Source: Akkermansia sp.
Lineage (GTDB): Bacteria > Verrucomicrobiota > Verrucomicrobiia > Verrucomicrobiales > Akkermansiaceae
Reading direction: 5' to 3'
Assembly: GCA_024405435.1 (NCBI GenBank)
Contig: JAKSOU010000015.1
Span: 1 to 48,842 of the forward strand
Length of the DNA stretch: 48,842 nt
This document shows positions 14,800-23,034 of this stretch, in pieces (within the stretch, counting starts at the first letter, position 1; the number at the start of each line of letters is the position of its first letter). The position numbers and the translations under genes are program-made. The notes below the pieces were generated by a model, which ran no database searches, was not told the origin of the DNA, and saw nothing but the letters and a program-made list of their open reading frames with translations.

Positions 14800-17700
14800 C
14801 TATCCGGCTTTTTCATTTTTCTGCCCTAAAATTGGGGGCAGCATATTTTCGAGAACGTCCTTATCAATTTTTTTACCGTTGAGCATATCTTTTATAATAT
14901 TTGAAAAAACTTCGGCTAACTCATTCAATGAATGATTGGCATTCACATAATTATCACAACAGTTATTATCACTATTAGCGATAACATTATGTTTCCACCA
15001 CGGGTCATTAGTTTGTTCTTCGGACATCCACTTTTCAGAAGAAATATTTGGCGCACGCATAACACCAAATTGGATATGAAAACCGTGTGCATCACTCCCT
15101 TCGCACATACACTGTATGCCATACATTTTATTGCCTTCACAAACTCCCACTGCCAACCAGGGTACGAGCGAAGTATAGAAACAAAAATTGGAAATAGGAA
15201 GCAACATAGACTTCATTTCATTTGTAGTAATTCCTGTATTTCTAATATTACGTTCATATGCAGTGCGACCGAAACTGACAGTATATTCCGCCTTGAGTTT
15301 ATCTCTTATCATGCAGAATAGCTCGAATCTTTGACGTGCTCTTAGCACAAGATAAGTTTCGTTGGTTAAACTCTCAATACTATCAATTAAATCGAAAAAT
15401 GACGTCTCTTGTAGAACTTTTTGCACTATATCAATTTTTCTATCTTCGAGCAACATGCGTCCTTGTGTTGAAATTTCATCTTTAGTGAGATTATTAAACT
15501 TATTGCCAAGTCTATTATCAATAGAAGATACATGAATATAATCGGGGACGCCTGATCTCTTGTTGCTCTTGCTCCTGTTGTCGTGGAAATGCAATGCTTG
15601 AATATTACTGAAAAAGTCTCGATATGTATCCCTAAGGTTTTGTTCTTGGTCATTCCACCATTCGAATGGTATGATATGATCCATATCCCAGGGGCGGTTT
15701 TCATCATCCCATGTTATAGATGACGCGGGATTGAAATATGAACCTAGAAGATTATGAAGATACTTGCTTTGGTAGAGATAGAGAGCGAAGTTTTCAGCTG
15801 TTCCCCACGATTTTTTGAACATATCTGCCCATGTGCCGTACGCCTCTTTAGGAAAACAACGTAGGTAATCACATGCTCTGAAATCAACATCCAGAGGATA
15901 TACAAGATGCTGCCAATTCAAAGCTGTATGCAAATAACCTACCGCGATTGCCTTTATCAATGAAGGTTTCTCACCTGCGAGCAGAGAAATTCCGTTGTAA
16001 AAGGCCTGTGCATACCTGTTCCTATCAGTAGGAGAGTTAGTGCAACATGTTAAAAATGGCAAACATGCTAACAATGGGATATGTTTATTATCATCTTCTA
16101 AACTGTCTGATGCTATGTTGCAAAGGAGATATATCATTACAAAGAACCAACTATCGTTGCCATCGCGCAACAATATATATTTGTATGTCCTTACACTAGA
16201 AGGATCTAATGCGTTATTTAGCCTCTCCAATGCTTTTGAGAGCGGCACGCGATCTTTTGTTATTTCGGTGCGCTGTTGAGTCAACACAAATTGTTCGAAA
16301 CAAGTCTTTTGGCTTGGATTTTCTATTTGAGTCAACACTCCGTTCAAGTTTTTCGGTTGAGGATAACCTTGAGACTCGCTCATAGCCATTCTTGCAGCAA
16401 CTATACATAATCTACTTGCCGGCAGGAATTGCGTATTCGCGTTTCCGCATAATTTTTCAATTTCTGGCTTAATGTCTGGGCACCGTACGCATAATTCCGA
16501 GTATAAATCATCAATTTTACTTAATGGAGTTCCTCCCTTGTTGATTCTGTAGAATAATTCTCGCAACGCTCCATTCTTATTATCATTGAACGTTTCATTC
16601 GGAATAATCACAAGAGGAACCTGTTTTACCCCTTGCCTTATTTTTTCTAATCTTGTGTCTTTGAACAAATTATCGAAAGTTTCTCGATTCGTTTTCGCAT
16701 ATTCTTTTATGGCGATTCCTTTAAGCTCCGCAATCCATTTATTATAAGCTTTTTCGGCGGTATTAACTTCTAGCAGATACTGCAATGGTAAATAAGGATT
16801 CCCGTCATGTACATATGGATATCCTGATTCGATATTTAACTCCGAATAACTATCAGTAGCATCCGGATACATTAGTTTGAAAGCTTCTTCACGTTCATTC
16901 CATTTTAATACAGACAATTCAGGATGTCCATCCTTTTCATGCCATTTAAATCCCCATGGATGGCGCCTTGTAGTTGCCATAAATTGAATCCCGTCATTAT
17001 TCCTCCGACACCAAATCCTTATATCTTTTGGAAAATAGCCATAGCTAAGAGCTATGACCCTTTGCTGTCCATCGAATAGACACCATGTTTTGCCATCATG
17101 GTATAACATAAATGACCCTATTGGATAGCCTTTAACTATCGAATCCCATAAATTTATAACTTGCAAAGGTGACCATACAACGCCGCGCTGAACTGCAGGA
17201 ATGGTTAAAATTTTGGTTTCACTTGCGTATGCAAGCTCTGCATATGTTAATGAAATTAATTCTTTGTTCGAGTCCAATTTTTCCCTGATTTTGTATTCAC
17301 GCCACTTATTTATGACTATGTCTTTATTAGAATGGGCGCAGAATCGTTTCTCTCCATCATTGCCCCAAGATGCAGTTTTTTCTCCTTCGGGAATAAGACA
17401 AAAGCGAGCTTTGCAGATGCGGACTTTATCGCTGCCATCAATCCATTCGTCTTCATCGCTTTTGCTGAATCGGCTACTGAATTGTTGGTAGTTCTCAAAT
17501 CGGCTTTGCATAATGCCTATGGCAATAGGTTTACTTCCATCGCACACTAGAAGCAAATCACCAATTTTTGCACTTTGCCAGTCGCCAATTCGTTCGACAT
17601 CATCTAAGCTAAAGAAAGCGCATTGATAATTGAGAAACAAATCAAAATTGCTCGGTCCGTATTTACCCCAGTGTGTCCCAATTTTCCAGACGTTTTGCAT
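14800..17700 (-). CDS. DUF262/DUF1524 (GmrSD-like) restriction protein in an AT-rich insert
   Basis: This 966-aa protein has DUF262 landmarks IPAVQRGVVWSPLQVINLWD and FDGQQR (near residue 210). The DUF1524 His-Me finger lies near residues 670-715 (WDMDHIIPFEWW, then NIQALHFHDNRSKSNKRSG). Such proteins include GmrSD type IV enzymes and BrxU, which cut modified phage DNA. The first 140 residues (WKIGTHWGKYG, IGDLLLVCDGSKPIAIGIMQ) resemble a PUA/EVE-like reader fold, a tentative call. About 240 further residues follow the nuclease. The coding sequence is far more AT-rich than its neighbours, with sharp borders near 14800 and 17735, so recent transfer is likely. A 6-nt -10-to-ATG spacing (TATATT, 17707-17712) fits the host's promoter style. 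Confidence 0.88.
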   Translation of the reverse strand: MQNVWKIGTHWGKYGPSNFDLFLNYQCAFFSLDDVERIGDWQSAKIGDLLLVCDGSKPIAIGIMQSRFENYQQFSSRFSKSDEDEWIDGSDKVRICKARFCLIPEGEKTASWGNDGEKRFCAHSNKDIVINKWREYKIREKLDSNKELISLTYAELAYASETKILTIPAVQRGVVWSPLQVINLWDSIVKGYPIGSFMLYHDGKTWCLFDGQQRVIALSYGYFPKDIRIWCRRNNDGIQFMATTRRHPWGFKWHEKDGHPELSVLKWNEREEAFKLMYPDATDSYSELNIESGYPYVHDGNPYLPLQYLLEVNTAEKAYNKWIAELKGIAIKEYAKTNRETFDNLFKDTRLEKIRQGVKQVPLVIIPNETFNDNKNGALRELFYRINKGGTPLSKIDDLYSELCVRCPDIKPEIEKLCGNANTQFLPASRLCIVAARMAMSESQGYPQPKNLNGVLTQIENPSQKTCFEQFVLTQQRTEITKDRVPLSKALERLNNALDPSSVRTYKYILLRDGNDSWFFVMIYLLCNIASDSLEDDNKHIPLLACLPFLTCCTNSPTDRNRYAQAFYNGISLLAGEKPSLIKAIAVGYLHTALNWQHLVYPLDVDFRACDYLRCFPKEAYGTWADMFKKSWGTAENFALYLYQSKYLHNLLGSYFNPASSITWDDENRPWDMDHIIPFEWWNDQEQNLRDTYRDFFSNIQALHFHDNRSKSNKRSGVPDYIHVSSIDNRLGNKFNNLTKDEISTQGRMLLEDRKIDIVQKVLQETSFFDLIDSIESLTNETYLVLRARQRFELFCMIRDKLKAEYTVSFGRTAYERNIRNTGITTNEMKSMLLPISNFCFYTSLVPWLAVGVCEGNKMYGIQCMCEGSDAHGFHIQFGVMRAPNISSEKWMSEEQTNDPWWKHNVIANSDNNCCDNYVNANHSLNELAEVFSNIIKDMLNGKKIDKDVLENMLPPILGQKNEKAG

Positions 17701-17706
17701 AAATTT

Positions 17707-17712
17707 AATATA
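17707..17712 (-). promoter_or_regulatory. Putative -10 box of the GmrSD-like gene
   Basis: TATATT lies exactly 6 nt before the ATG on the minus strand. No convincing -35 is seen in this AT-rich gap. Confidence 0.4.
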
Positions 17713-17755
17713 TTGTTGTTAATTATTTTGATTTTCTCATTGTCATAATGCCTTG

Positions 17756-19330
17756 TCAAGCATTTTCTTCTTCGACTCCCACATCCGGTAAAGGCTCGGC
17801 GCCGACGGCTAGGAGCAGTTGCCGGGATTTATCGATGTTGGTGGTGTCGAGGGGAGTTTTTTCGTACTTGTCCCTGGCGTTGGGGTTGGCTCCGGCGGCT
17901 AGGAGAAGTTCCACCATTTCCGGGTCGTCGGCGAGGTGGTGGAGGGGGGTGCGGCCGCAGATGTCGGTGGCGTTGACATCTGCGCCGGCCTGGATGAGGA
18001 GTTGGAGCTGGCGGGGGTTGTGGACGTCCATGGCGGGGGTGCCGTTTCTGTTGTCGCGTGCATTGGGGTCGGCACCGGCGGCTAGGAGTAGTTCGACGGA
18101 CTCTGGCTTGTCCCAGGTACGGAAGAGAGGCGTGCAGCCATCGATGTTGCGTGCGTTGGGGTTGGCACCGGCGGCGAGGAGGCATTTGACCATCTGGGGG
18201 TCATCCGCGTGGTGGTGGAGCGGGGTTTTGCCGTCATTGTCCGCGGCGTTGGGATTGGCGCCGGCATCCAGCAGGCGTTGCATGCCAAAGGCATCGCAAA
18301 CGTGCATGAGCGGGGTGGTGCCGTCCTTGGCCGGGGAATCGGGCGGGGTGCCGGCGGCGAGGAGGAGTTCCACCTGGCCCTCGCTGCAGCAGTCGTGCAG
18401 GGGGGTGCGGCCCTCGTTGTCCACGGCGAGGGGATCCGCGCCGGCCTCCAGCAGGATGCGGGTGTCCACCTCGTCGAATGCGCGCATGAGGGGGGTGCGG
18501 CCCTTGTTGTCTGCTGCGTTGACATCTGCGCCGGCGCGGAGGAGGAGGGTGATGCCCACGGGCTCGCGCATCTCGTGGAGAGCGGTGCGCCCGTTCTCGT
18601 CGCGGGCGTTGGGGTTGGCCCCGGCCTGGAGGAGGACCTCGGTGATGGGATACTCGCGGGATTCCATGAGCGGGGTGCGGCCATGGTTGTCGGTGGCGTT
18701 GGGGTCTGCCCCGGCGCGGAGCAGGGCGGCGACCACATCCGGGCCCATCCAGCGGAAGAGGCAGGTCTTGCCCTCGTTGTCGCGGGCGTTGATGTCGCAC
18801 CCGGCGCGCAGGAGCAGCTCGACGCACTCGTCGTCGTATGCGGTCCAGAGCGGGGTGATGCCATGGACGTCCACCACGTCGGCGCGAGCCCCGGCGCGCA
18901 GGAGCTGCCTCATGATGCCCACGGGATGACAGTCGAAGAGTGCGTTCCTGCCGTCCTCGTCCAAAACGTTGACATCAGCCCCGGCATCGAGGAGCATGCC
19001 GACGATTTCAGAGTCGTCCGCATCCATGAGGGCGGTGCGGCCATACTGGTTGCGGGCGTTGACATCCGCCCCGGCATCGAGCAGGAGCTTGACGGTTTCG
19101 GGGTCCCTGGCCATCAAGAGCGGGGTGTCGCCGCCGTTGCTCGCGGCGTTGACATCCGCCCCGGCGCGGACCAGGAGTTCGGAGAGTTCCGTGGATCTGC
19201 TGAGCAGGAGCGCGGAGCAGCCGTTGGCGTTGCGGGCGTTGACATCTGCGCCGCAGTCCAGGAGGAAGCGGACCACGTTGATGAGGTCGGCGCGGGAGGC
19301 ATCGAGGAGCAAATCGGAATTGGGTATCAT
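17756..19330 (-). CDS. Ankyrin-repeat protein with sixteen 30-residue repeats
   Basis: The 524-aa protein is almost entirely repeats: sixteen units begin with GADVNAR/GANPNAR-type turns and contain DxxGRTPLM and a xLLLxA helix. The unit is 30 residues, three fewer than the canonical 33; the usual AAxxGH segment between the helices is shortened. No signal peptide or membrane segment is visible, so it is probably cytoplasmic and mediates protein binding. The start follows a heptad element by one base. It could be co-transcribed with the Sel1-like gene upstream. The partner is unknown; accessory-region neighbours suggest a defence or regulatory role, but nothing proves it. Confidence 0.88.
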   Translation of the reverse strand: MIPNSDLLLDASRADLINVVRFLLDCGADVNARNANGCSALLLSRSTELSELLVRAGADVNAASNGGDTPLLMARDPETVKLLLDAGADVNARNQYGRTALMDADDSEIVGMLLDAGADVNVLDEDGRNALFDCHPVGIMRQLLRAGARADVVDVHGITPLWTAYDDECVELLLRAGCDINARDNEGKTCLFRWMGPDVVAALLRAGADPNATDNHGRTPLMESREYPITEVLLQAGANPNARDENGRTALHEMREPVGITLLLRAGADVNAADNKGRTPLMRAFDEVDTRILLEAGADPLAVDNEGRTPLHDCCSEGQVELLLAAGTPPDSPAKDGTTPLMHVCDAFGMQRLLDAGANPNAADNDGKTPLHHHADDPQMVKCLLAAGANPNARNIDGCTPLFRTWDKPESVELLLAAGADPNARDNRNGTPAMDVHNPRQLQLLIQAGADVNATDICGRTPLHHLADDPEMVELLLAAGANPNARDKYEKTPLDTTNIDKSRQLLLAVGAEPLPDVGVEEENA

Positions 19331-19372
19331 AGGATTTACTATGTACTAGGTACTATGTACTATTTGAAAATT
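19331..19372 (+). repeat. Composite element, TACTATG-type heptads
   Basis: TATGTAC, TAGGTAC, TATGTAC units run into the common TATTTGAAAATT joint. The units differ from the ATTTACA type but the period (7 bp) and the joint are the same. The element fills the gap between the Sel1-like stop and the ankyrin start. Confidence 0.75.
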
Positions 19373-19376
19373 CCGG

Positions 19377-19853
19377 TTACCAGGGGATGCGGCGCTGGCG
19401 GAGGTAGTCTTGGGCGGCGCGGCAGCCCACCCTGGCGGCCTGCTGGACGAGCGAGATGCCGTACTGGGCGTTGATGGGCGTGTTGCCCAGGCCGGAGATG
19501 TACATCTGGCCCAGCATGTTGAGGGCATCGCCGTTCCCCTGGCTTGCGGCCTGTTGGAAAAAGCGGCGAGCCTTCTCGCCATCGCCTTGCTGGAGGGCCT
19601 GAATACCCTGCATGGTGACTGCCTGGAGCTCCAGCTGGCGCATGAGAATCTGCGCTTGCATATCCTTGGTTTGCGCGGCGAGCTGCCCGGCGAGTTTATG
19701 GACGGCTGCCCAGTCGTTCCGCTGGACGGCGGGCATGATTTTTTCGTTGTAGAACGCCTTGTCTTCCGCGGAGGGTTCCGCGGAGAGGGGAGAGGCGGCG
19801 GCCAGCAGGATGAGTGCCGGGATGACGGCGCGGATGATGGATTTTGTTTTCAT
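19377..19853 (-). CDS. Small exported Sel1/TPR-like repeat protein
   Basis: The 158-aa protein has a signal peptide (MKTKSIIRAVIPALILLAAA...SA). A helical region with Sel1-type repeats follows: GDGEKARRFFQQAASQGNGD with ALNMLGQMYISG, then INAQYGISLVQQAARVGCRA with AQDYL. Sel1 repeats mediate protein interactions in the envelope. It lies between a small unknown gene and the ankyrin gene on the same strand. Exact function cannot be inferred. Confidence 0.75.
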   Translation of the reverse strand: MKTKSIIRAVIPALILLAAASPLSAEPSAEDKAFYNEKIMPAVQRNDWAAVHKLAGQLAAQTKDMQAQILMRQLELQAVTMQGIQALQQGDGEKARRFFQQAASQGNGDALNMLGQMYISGLGNTPINAQYGISLVQQAARVGCRAAQDYLRQRRIPW

Positions 19854-19871
19854 AGTGGCAATTGGAATTAT

Positions 19872-19897
19872 GGATTAGGATTAAGATTAGGATTAGG
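19872..19897. repeat. Short GGATTA hexamer array
   Basis: Three GGATTA units and one AGATTA lie in tandem upstream of the Sel1-like gene. They resemble telomere-type repeats only by chance. Confidence 0.5.
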
Positions 19898-19921
19898 TGG
19901 GTGGTTGGTGGGAGGGCGCGG

Positions 19922-20158
19922 TTAGCGGCGGCGGAGGTGCCAGACCTGGCACTTGCGGTCGGAGTAGTAGAGGCCCATGTCGGTGACGGCCAGGATTTCG
20001 CGGTCGCCGGGGTCGATGAGCTCCTGGAACCGGAACTGGTGGGGGCAGCCGAGGTTGTGCCAGACGATGCCCTTGAGGTCGGAGTACTGGAGCTGGTGCG
20101 GATCCTTGGGTGAGATGCGGACCAGGGTGTTCGGGGTGGTGGTGATGATAGACGGCAT
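19922..20158 (-). CDS. Small hypothetical protein (78 aa)
   Basis: The 78-aa frame has no signal peptide or membrane segment and ends in a basic WHLRRR. Features are LKGIVWHNLGCPHQFRFQEL and ILAVTDMGLYYSDRKCQVWH, suggesting a compact beta-rich domain with two Cys and four His. No family is recognised. The adjacent heptad element supplies TTGTAA, 18 bp, TAAATT and 6 nt before the ATG. That would be a working leaderless promoter and supports the start. Confidence 0.5.
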   Translation of the reverse strand: MPSIITTTPNTLVRISPKDPHQLQYSDLKGIVWHNLGCPHQFRFQELIDPGDREILAVTDMGLYYSDRKCQVWHLRRR

Positions 20159-20165
20159 GATGGTA

Positions 20166-20223
20166 ATTTACGATTTACAATTTACGATTTACAATTTGGG
20201 AAGTTCGCGCGCTTCGCGCGGGG
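20166..20223 (+). repeat. Composite heptad/GC-hairpin element overlapping a gene end
   Basis: ATTTACG, ATTTACA, ATTTACG, ATTTACA and ATTTGGG are followed by CGCGCG-ctt-CGCGCG (20206-20220). The stop codon and last residues (REARELPKL) of the minus-strand XRE-ImmA gene lie inside the element. Confidence 0.85.
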
Positions 20224-21289
20224 GTGAGATGACGTTGATGGACATTTCCGGGGAGAGGGGGGCTTGGAAGCGGGAGGCGGCCTCCTCTTGGGAGATGGCG
20301 CCGCAGAGGACGCCGCGTGCGACAAGCTGGCGGTAGCGCTCGGAGTGCTCCGGCACGGCGTAGGCGCCGGGGTCCTTGTCCAGGTAGTAGTGGGATGCGT
20401 AGTAGGCCTCCCAGCGGGCCTGGGCGTCCGGCGAGACGATGCCGAGCTGCCAGGCGCGGATCATGATGGCTTTCAGGCTGGCGCCGAAATAGTGCTTGAG
20501 CTCCAGCAGCTCGCCGAGCTGCACGGAATCGCGCGGGGCGTTCCCCAGGGCCTCGAAGAGCGCGGCGCGCGGCATCAGCAGGGCCCCGGCGAAATGCTGG
20601 ATGTAGTACTCCTCCTCGCTGCCCTCCGCGGCGTCCAGTTGTGGGAAGAGGATGTGCGCGAGCTCGTGCGCCAGGGTCATGCGCTTTCGGGGCAGGTAGA
20701 TGGTGTCGTTGAGCCACCGGGCCACGCAGATGAGCGGGCAGCCGCCCAGCTCTGCGGAGAAGCCGCTGAACTTGCGCTCGCCGCTCTCCACCTCGAAAAT
20801 CTTGATACCCTTGCGCTCCAGCAGGTAGCAGAGGTTGGGCAGCGGGCCGAACCCCAGGTTCCAGCGCCGCCGCAGCTCGTCCGCCACGTCCTCCATCACA
20901 TCCGTGTCGCCGGAGAAATCCAGCGCGGCGCCCTCGAAGGGGTTGCGGAACGGCGTGTCGGCGCCCACGCGGCGCTCCACCTCGCGGTACAGGTTGAAAT
21001 GCTCCGTGGCGGCGGCCACTATGGCGTCCTGCTCCTTCTTGGGCAGCTCGTAGCGCGCGCGGAACTGGATGTTCTGCAGCGGCTCCATCGGCAGCGCCAC
21101 GTCATCCAGGATGCCCAGCACCGCGCGCAGCCGCTCCGCCACGTCCGCCCGCGGCGCCACCTCGCCGCGCTCGTAGCGCGCCAGCATCTCGTGCGACACC
21201 ACCCCGCCGATGGCATCCCGCAGCGCGCGCAGCGACATCCTGCGCACCTTCCGGCGGTTCCTCATCTGGCTTGCAAACGTAGTGTTCAT
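20189..21289 (-). CDS. XRE-family regulator with ImmA/IrrE metallopeptidase domain
   Basis: The 366-aa protein has an N-terminal helix-turn-helix (MSLRALRDAIGGVVSHEMLARYERGE, shown here in part) and an ImmA/IrrE zinc peptidase domain. The peptidase motif LAHELAHILFP lies near residue 205, with the downstream helix EEYYIQHFAGALLMPRAALF. Such fusions control mobile-element or stress genes and may cleave a repressor. The ATG at 21289 is preferred to a TTG at 21316, which lies within the operator region. A perfect inverted repeat (21307-21347) over its promoter suggests self-repression. The last nine residues and the stop codon are written by an intergenic repeat element. Confidence 0.88.
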   Translation of the reverse strand: MNTTFASQMRNRRKVRRMSLRALRDAIGGVVSHEMLARYERGEVAPRADVAERLRAVLGILDDVALPMEPLQNIQFRARYELPKKEQDAIVAAATEHFNLYREVERRVGADTPFRNPFEGAALDFSGDTDVMEDVADELRRRWNLGFGPLPNLCYLLERKGIKIFEVESGERKFSGFSAELGGCPLICVARWLNDTIYLPRKRMTLAHELAHILFPQLDAAEGSEEEYYIQHFAGALLMPRAALFEALGNAPRDSVQLGELLELKHYFGASLKAIMIRAWQLGIVSPDAQARWEAYYASHYYLDKDPGAYAVPEHSERYRQLVARGVLCGAISQEEAASRFQAPLSPEMSINVISPPREARELPKL

Positions 21290-21306
21290 GGGCGTTGTAG
21301 CGGGTA

Positions 21307-21347
21307 CGGTTGACAAATTACCACATAACGGAGCGTTCTGTCAACCG
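21307..21347 (-). promoter_or_regulatory. Promoter and inverted-repeat operator of the XRE-ImmA gene
   Basis: Arms CGGTTGACA and TGTCAACCG lie 23 bp apart. The upstream arm holds the -35 TTGACA; a -10 of TAATTT follows at about 18 bp, and the second arm covers the start site. This placement would block RNA polymerase if bound by the encoded HTH protein. Confidence 0.65.
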
Positions 21348-21443
21348 AAATTTTGAAAAAGTCGCCATTTTTTTGTAAACCGCACAAGGAGCAACGAAAA
21401 AACTCCTCGCCAGGAGGTGCGGGACGTGGTATGTTGGGGAGAA

Positions 21444-21974
21444 ATGGTACCGGGGAGACAGATGGGGGCGGCGCTGGCGGTGTTGGCGGCGGCGGCAGTG
21501 GCGGGGTGCACGCAGCACCACGCGTTCAAGCCGTATGCGGGCTACAAGATGGCTCCGTACACGGTGCGGGGCTGGGATTTCGTGCCCATGGGGATAGAGG
21601 CCGCGCTGCGGTACGAGCAGGATGGCATAGCCTCCCACTACGAGGCCGGCGGCGCGCGCGGCGCGCTGGGCCAGCGCCTGTACCGCGACCAGCTGTACGC
21701 GGCGCACCGCACGCTCCCGCTGCCGTGCGTGGTGCGCATCACCAACCTGGGCAACGGGCGCAGCACCCTGGCGCGCGTGGCGGACCGCGGGCCGTTCATC
21801 CCCGGAAGGCTCATCGATGTGAGCACGGCCGTGGCCGAGAGGCTGGGGTTTGTGGGCAAGGGGCTGGAGAACGTGCGTGTGCAGGTGCTCTCCGTGGGCG
21901 ACGGCCCCTACCGCCGCACCGCCGCGGATTTGCCTCAACCCGCGGACACCGCGCCCGCCGGAATTGAACGTTGA
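21444..21974 (+). CDS. rlpA: RlpA-like septal ring lytic transglycosylase lipoprotein
   Basis: The 176-aa protein has a lipoprotein signal with lipobox AVAGC, so it is probably anchored to the outer membrane. The double-psi beta-barrel region shows GIASHYEAGGARGALGQRLY, LPCVVRITNLGNGRSTLARV and ADRGPFIPGRLIDVSTAVAE, which is the RlpA core (ASYYG, VTNL, VNDRGPF, IDLS). RlpA proteins cleave glycan strands lacking peptides during division. There is no C-terminal SPOR domain. The ATG at 21444 is 8 nt after a TATGTT box. The uracil-DNA glycosylase promoter overlaps its stop. Confidence 0.88.
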   Translation: MVPGRQMGAALAVLAAAAVAGCTQHHAFKPYAGYKMAPYTVRGWDFVPMGIEAALRYEQDGIASHYEAGGARGALGQRLYRDQLYAAHRTLPLPCVVRITNLGNGRSTLARVADRGPFIPGRLIDVSTAVAERLGFVGKGLENVRVQVLSVGDGPYRRTAADLPQPADTAPAGIER

Positions 21975-21998
21975 CTTGCACCGGGCATCTGGTAGAAT
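21971..21998 (+). promoter_or_regulatory. Promoter of the uracil-DNA glycosylase-like gene
   Basis: TTGACT (21971-21976) overlaps the rlpA stop. A 16-bp spacer and TAGAAT (21993-21998) follow, then 10 nt to the ATG. Confidence 0.7.
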
Positions 21999-22008
21999 TC
22001 GCCCACAG

Positions 22009-23010
22009 ATGGACGTGCGCGACATGGTGGTGGAATACCTGGGCGGCCTGCAGCAGCGGGGCGTCCTGCGCCAGCCTGTGGACGAGGCCGCGCGCGCTAT
22101 CCTGCACGATTGGTGCGTGTACGCCCGAGACCGCAAGCGGCAGCCCGCCGCCGCGCCCGCCGCCGTGCCGATGCCCGCAACCGCCGCCGTGCCGATGCCC
22201 GCAACCGCCGCCGTGCCGATGCCCGCAACCGCCGCCGCGCAGCCGTACCCGCCCGCGCCGCAGCAGACAGTGGCGGATGGCGGCGGAATGGATGATTTCA
22301 AGGCCCTCAAGGAAAGCCTGGGCAAGAAGACCGCCCCCAAGGAGGACGAGCCGGAGGTGGCATACTTCCGCCCCGGAGGCCGCAACGCGGACGAGGCCTG
22401 GGAGGCCATGCGCCTGGCCCTGCCCAAGTGGGATCCCCTGCGCAATCTCGGCACCCTGCGTGAAACGCCCGTCTTCGGCGAAGGCAACCGCCGCGCCGAC
22501 ATCATGATGGTGGGGGATGTTCCCGGCTACCAAGAGGAAAAGGCCGGGCGCCCCATGCAGGGCCCGGCCGGCGAGAAGCTGGACGGCATGCTCAAGGCCA
22601 TGGGCATCTCCCGCGGCGATGTGTACCTGACCACGCTGGTGAAGTTCCGCCCCGCGCAGCCGCGGCAGACCGTGAGCACGCGCGCCGCCACCCAGCGGGA
22701 GGTCCGCGCCTGCCTGCCCGTGCTGGACTTTGAAATCGGGCTGGTGCAGCCCAAGGTGATCGTGGCGTTCGGCGTGGTGGTGGCGCGCGCCCTGCTACGG
22801 GGCGGAGACCTGCCGCTCTCCGACTACCAGGGGCGCCCCAACCGTTACAACGGCGTGCCCGTGGTGGTGACCCACCATCCCAGCTACCTGCTGCGCACAA
22901 GCGATCTGGCGGAGCGCCGCCGCCTGTGGGAGGAAATGCTCCGCGTCATGGAAATGGTGGGCCTGCCCATCTCCGACAAGCAGCGCGGGTTCTTCCTGCC
23001 GAAGAGGTAG
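22009..23010 (+). CDS. Family-4-like uracil-DNA glycosylase lacking most Fe-S cysteines
   Basis: The 333-aa protein has a divergent N-terminal helix, a low-complexity linker (three exact AVPMPAT-type repeats), then a UDG domain. Diagnostic motifs are GDVPGYQEEKAGRPMQGPAG, VYLTTLVKFRPAQPR and VVVTHHPSYLLR. In classical family 4 enzymes four cysteines hold a 4Fe-4S cluster: an N-terminal CxxC, one in KCRP, and one further on. Here the KCRP position is Phe (KFRP) and no CxxC is present; only RACLPVL keeps a Cys. The protein therefore probably lacks the cluster. Removal of uracil from DNA is likely but unproven for this variant. Confidence 0.88.
   Translation: MDVRDMVVEYLGGLQQRGVLRQPVDEAARAILHDWCVYARDRKRQPAAAPAAVPMPATAAVPMPATAAVPMPATAAAQPYPPAPQQTVADGGGMDDFKALKESLGKKTAPKEDEPEVAYFRPGGRNADEAWEAMRLALPKWDPLRNLGTLRETPVFGEGNRRADIMMVGDVPGYQEEKAGRPMQGPAGEKLDGMLKAMGISRGDVYLTTLVKFRPAQPRQTVSTRAATQREVRACLPVLDFEIGLVQPKVIVAFGVVVARALLRGGDLPLSDYQGRPNRYNGVPVVVTHHPSYLLRTSDLAERRRLWEEMLRVMEMVGLPISDKQRGFFLPKR
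22159..22230 (+). repeat. Three perfect 24-bp in-frame repeats in the UDG linker
   Basis: Units at 22159-22182, 22183-22206 and 22207-22230 are identical. Each encodes eight residues (A-A-V-P-M-P-A-T). Copy number could change without frameshift. Confidence 0.9.
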
Positions 23011-23034
23011 GGCCCGCGCGAAACGGGAGTTTGC

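Noticed and set aside
14800..17700. Insertion sequence as the source of the AT-rich segment
   Set aside because: No transposase motif and no clear terminal inverted repeats or target duplication at the borders.
19872..19897. Telomere-like GGATTA repeats marking a replicon end
   Set aside because: Only four units, internal to a continuous gene series.
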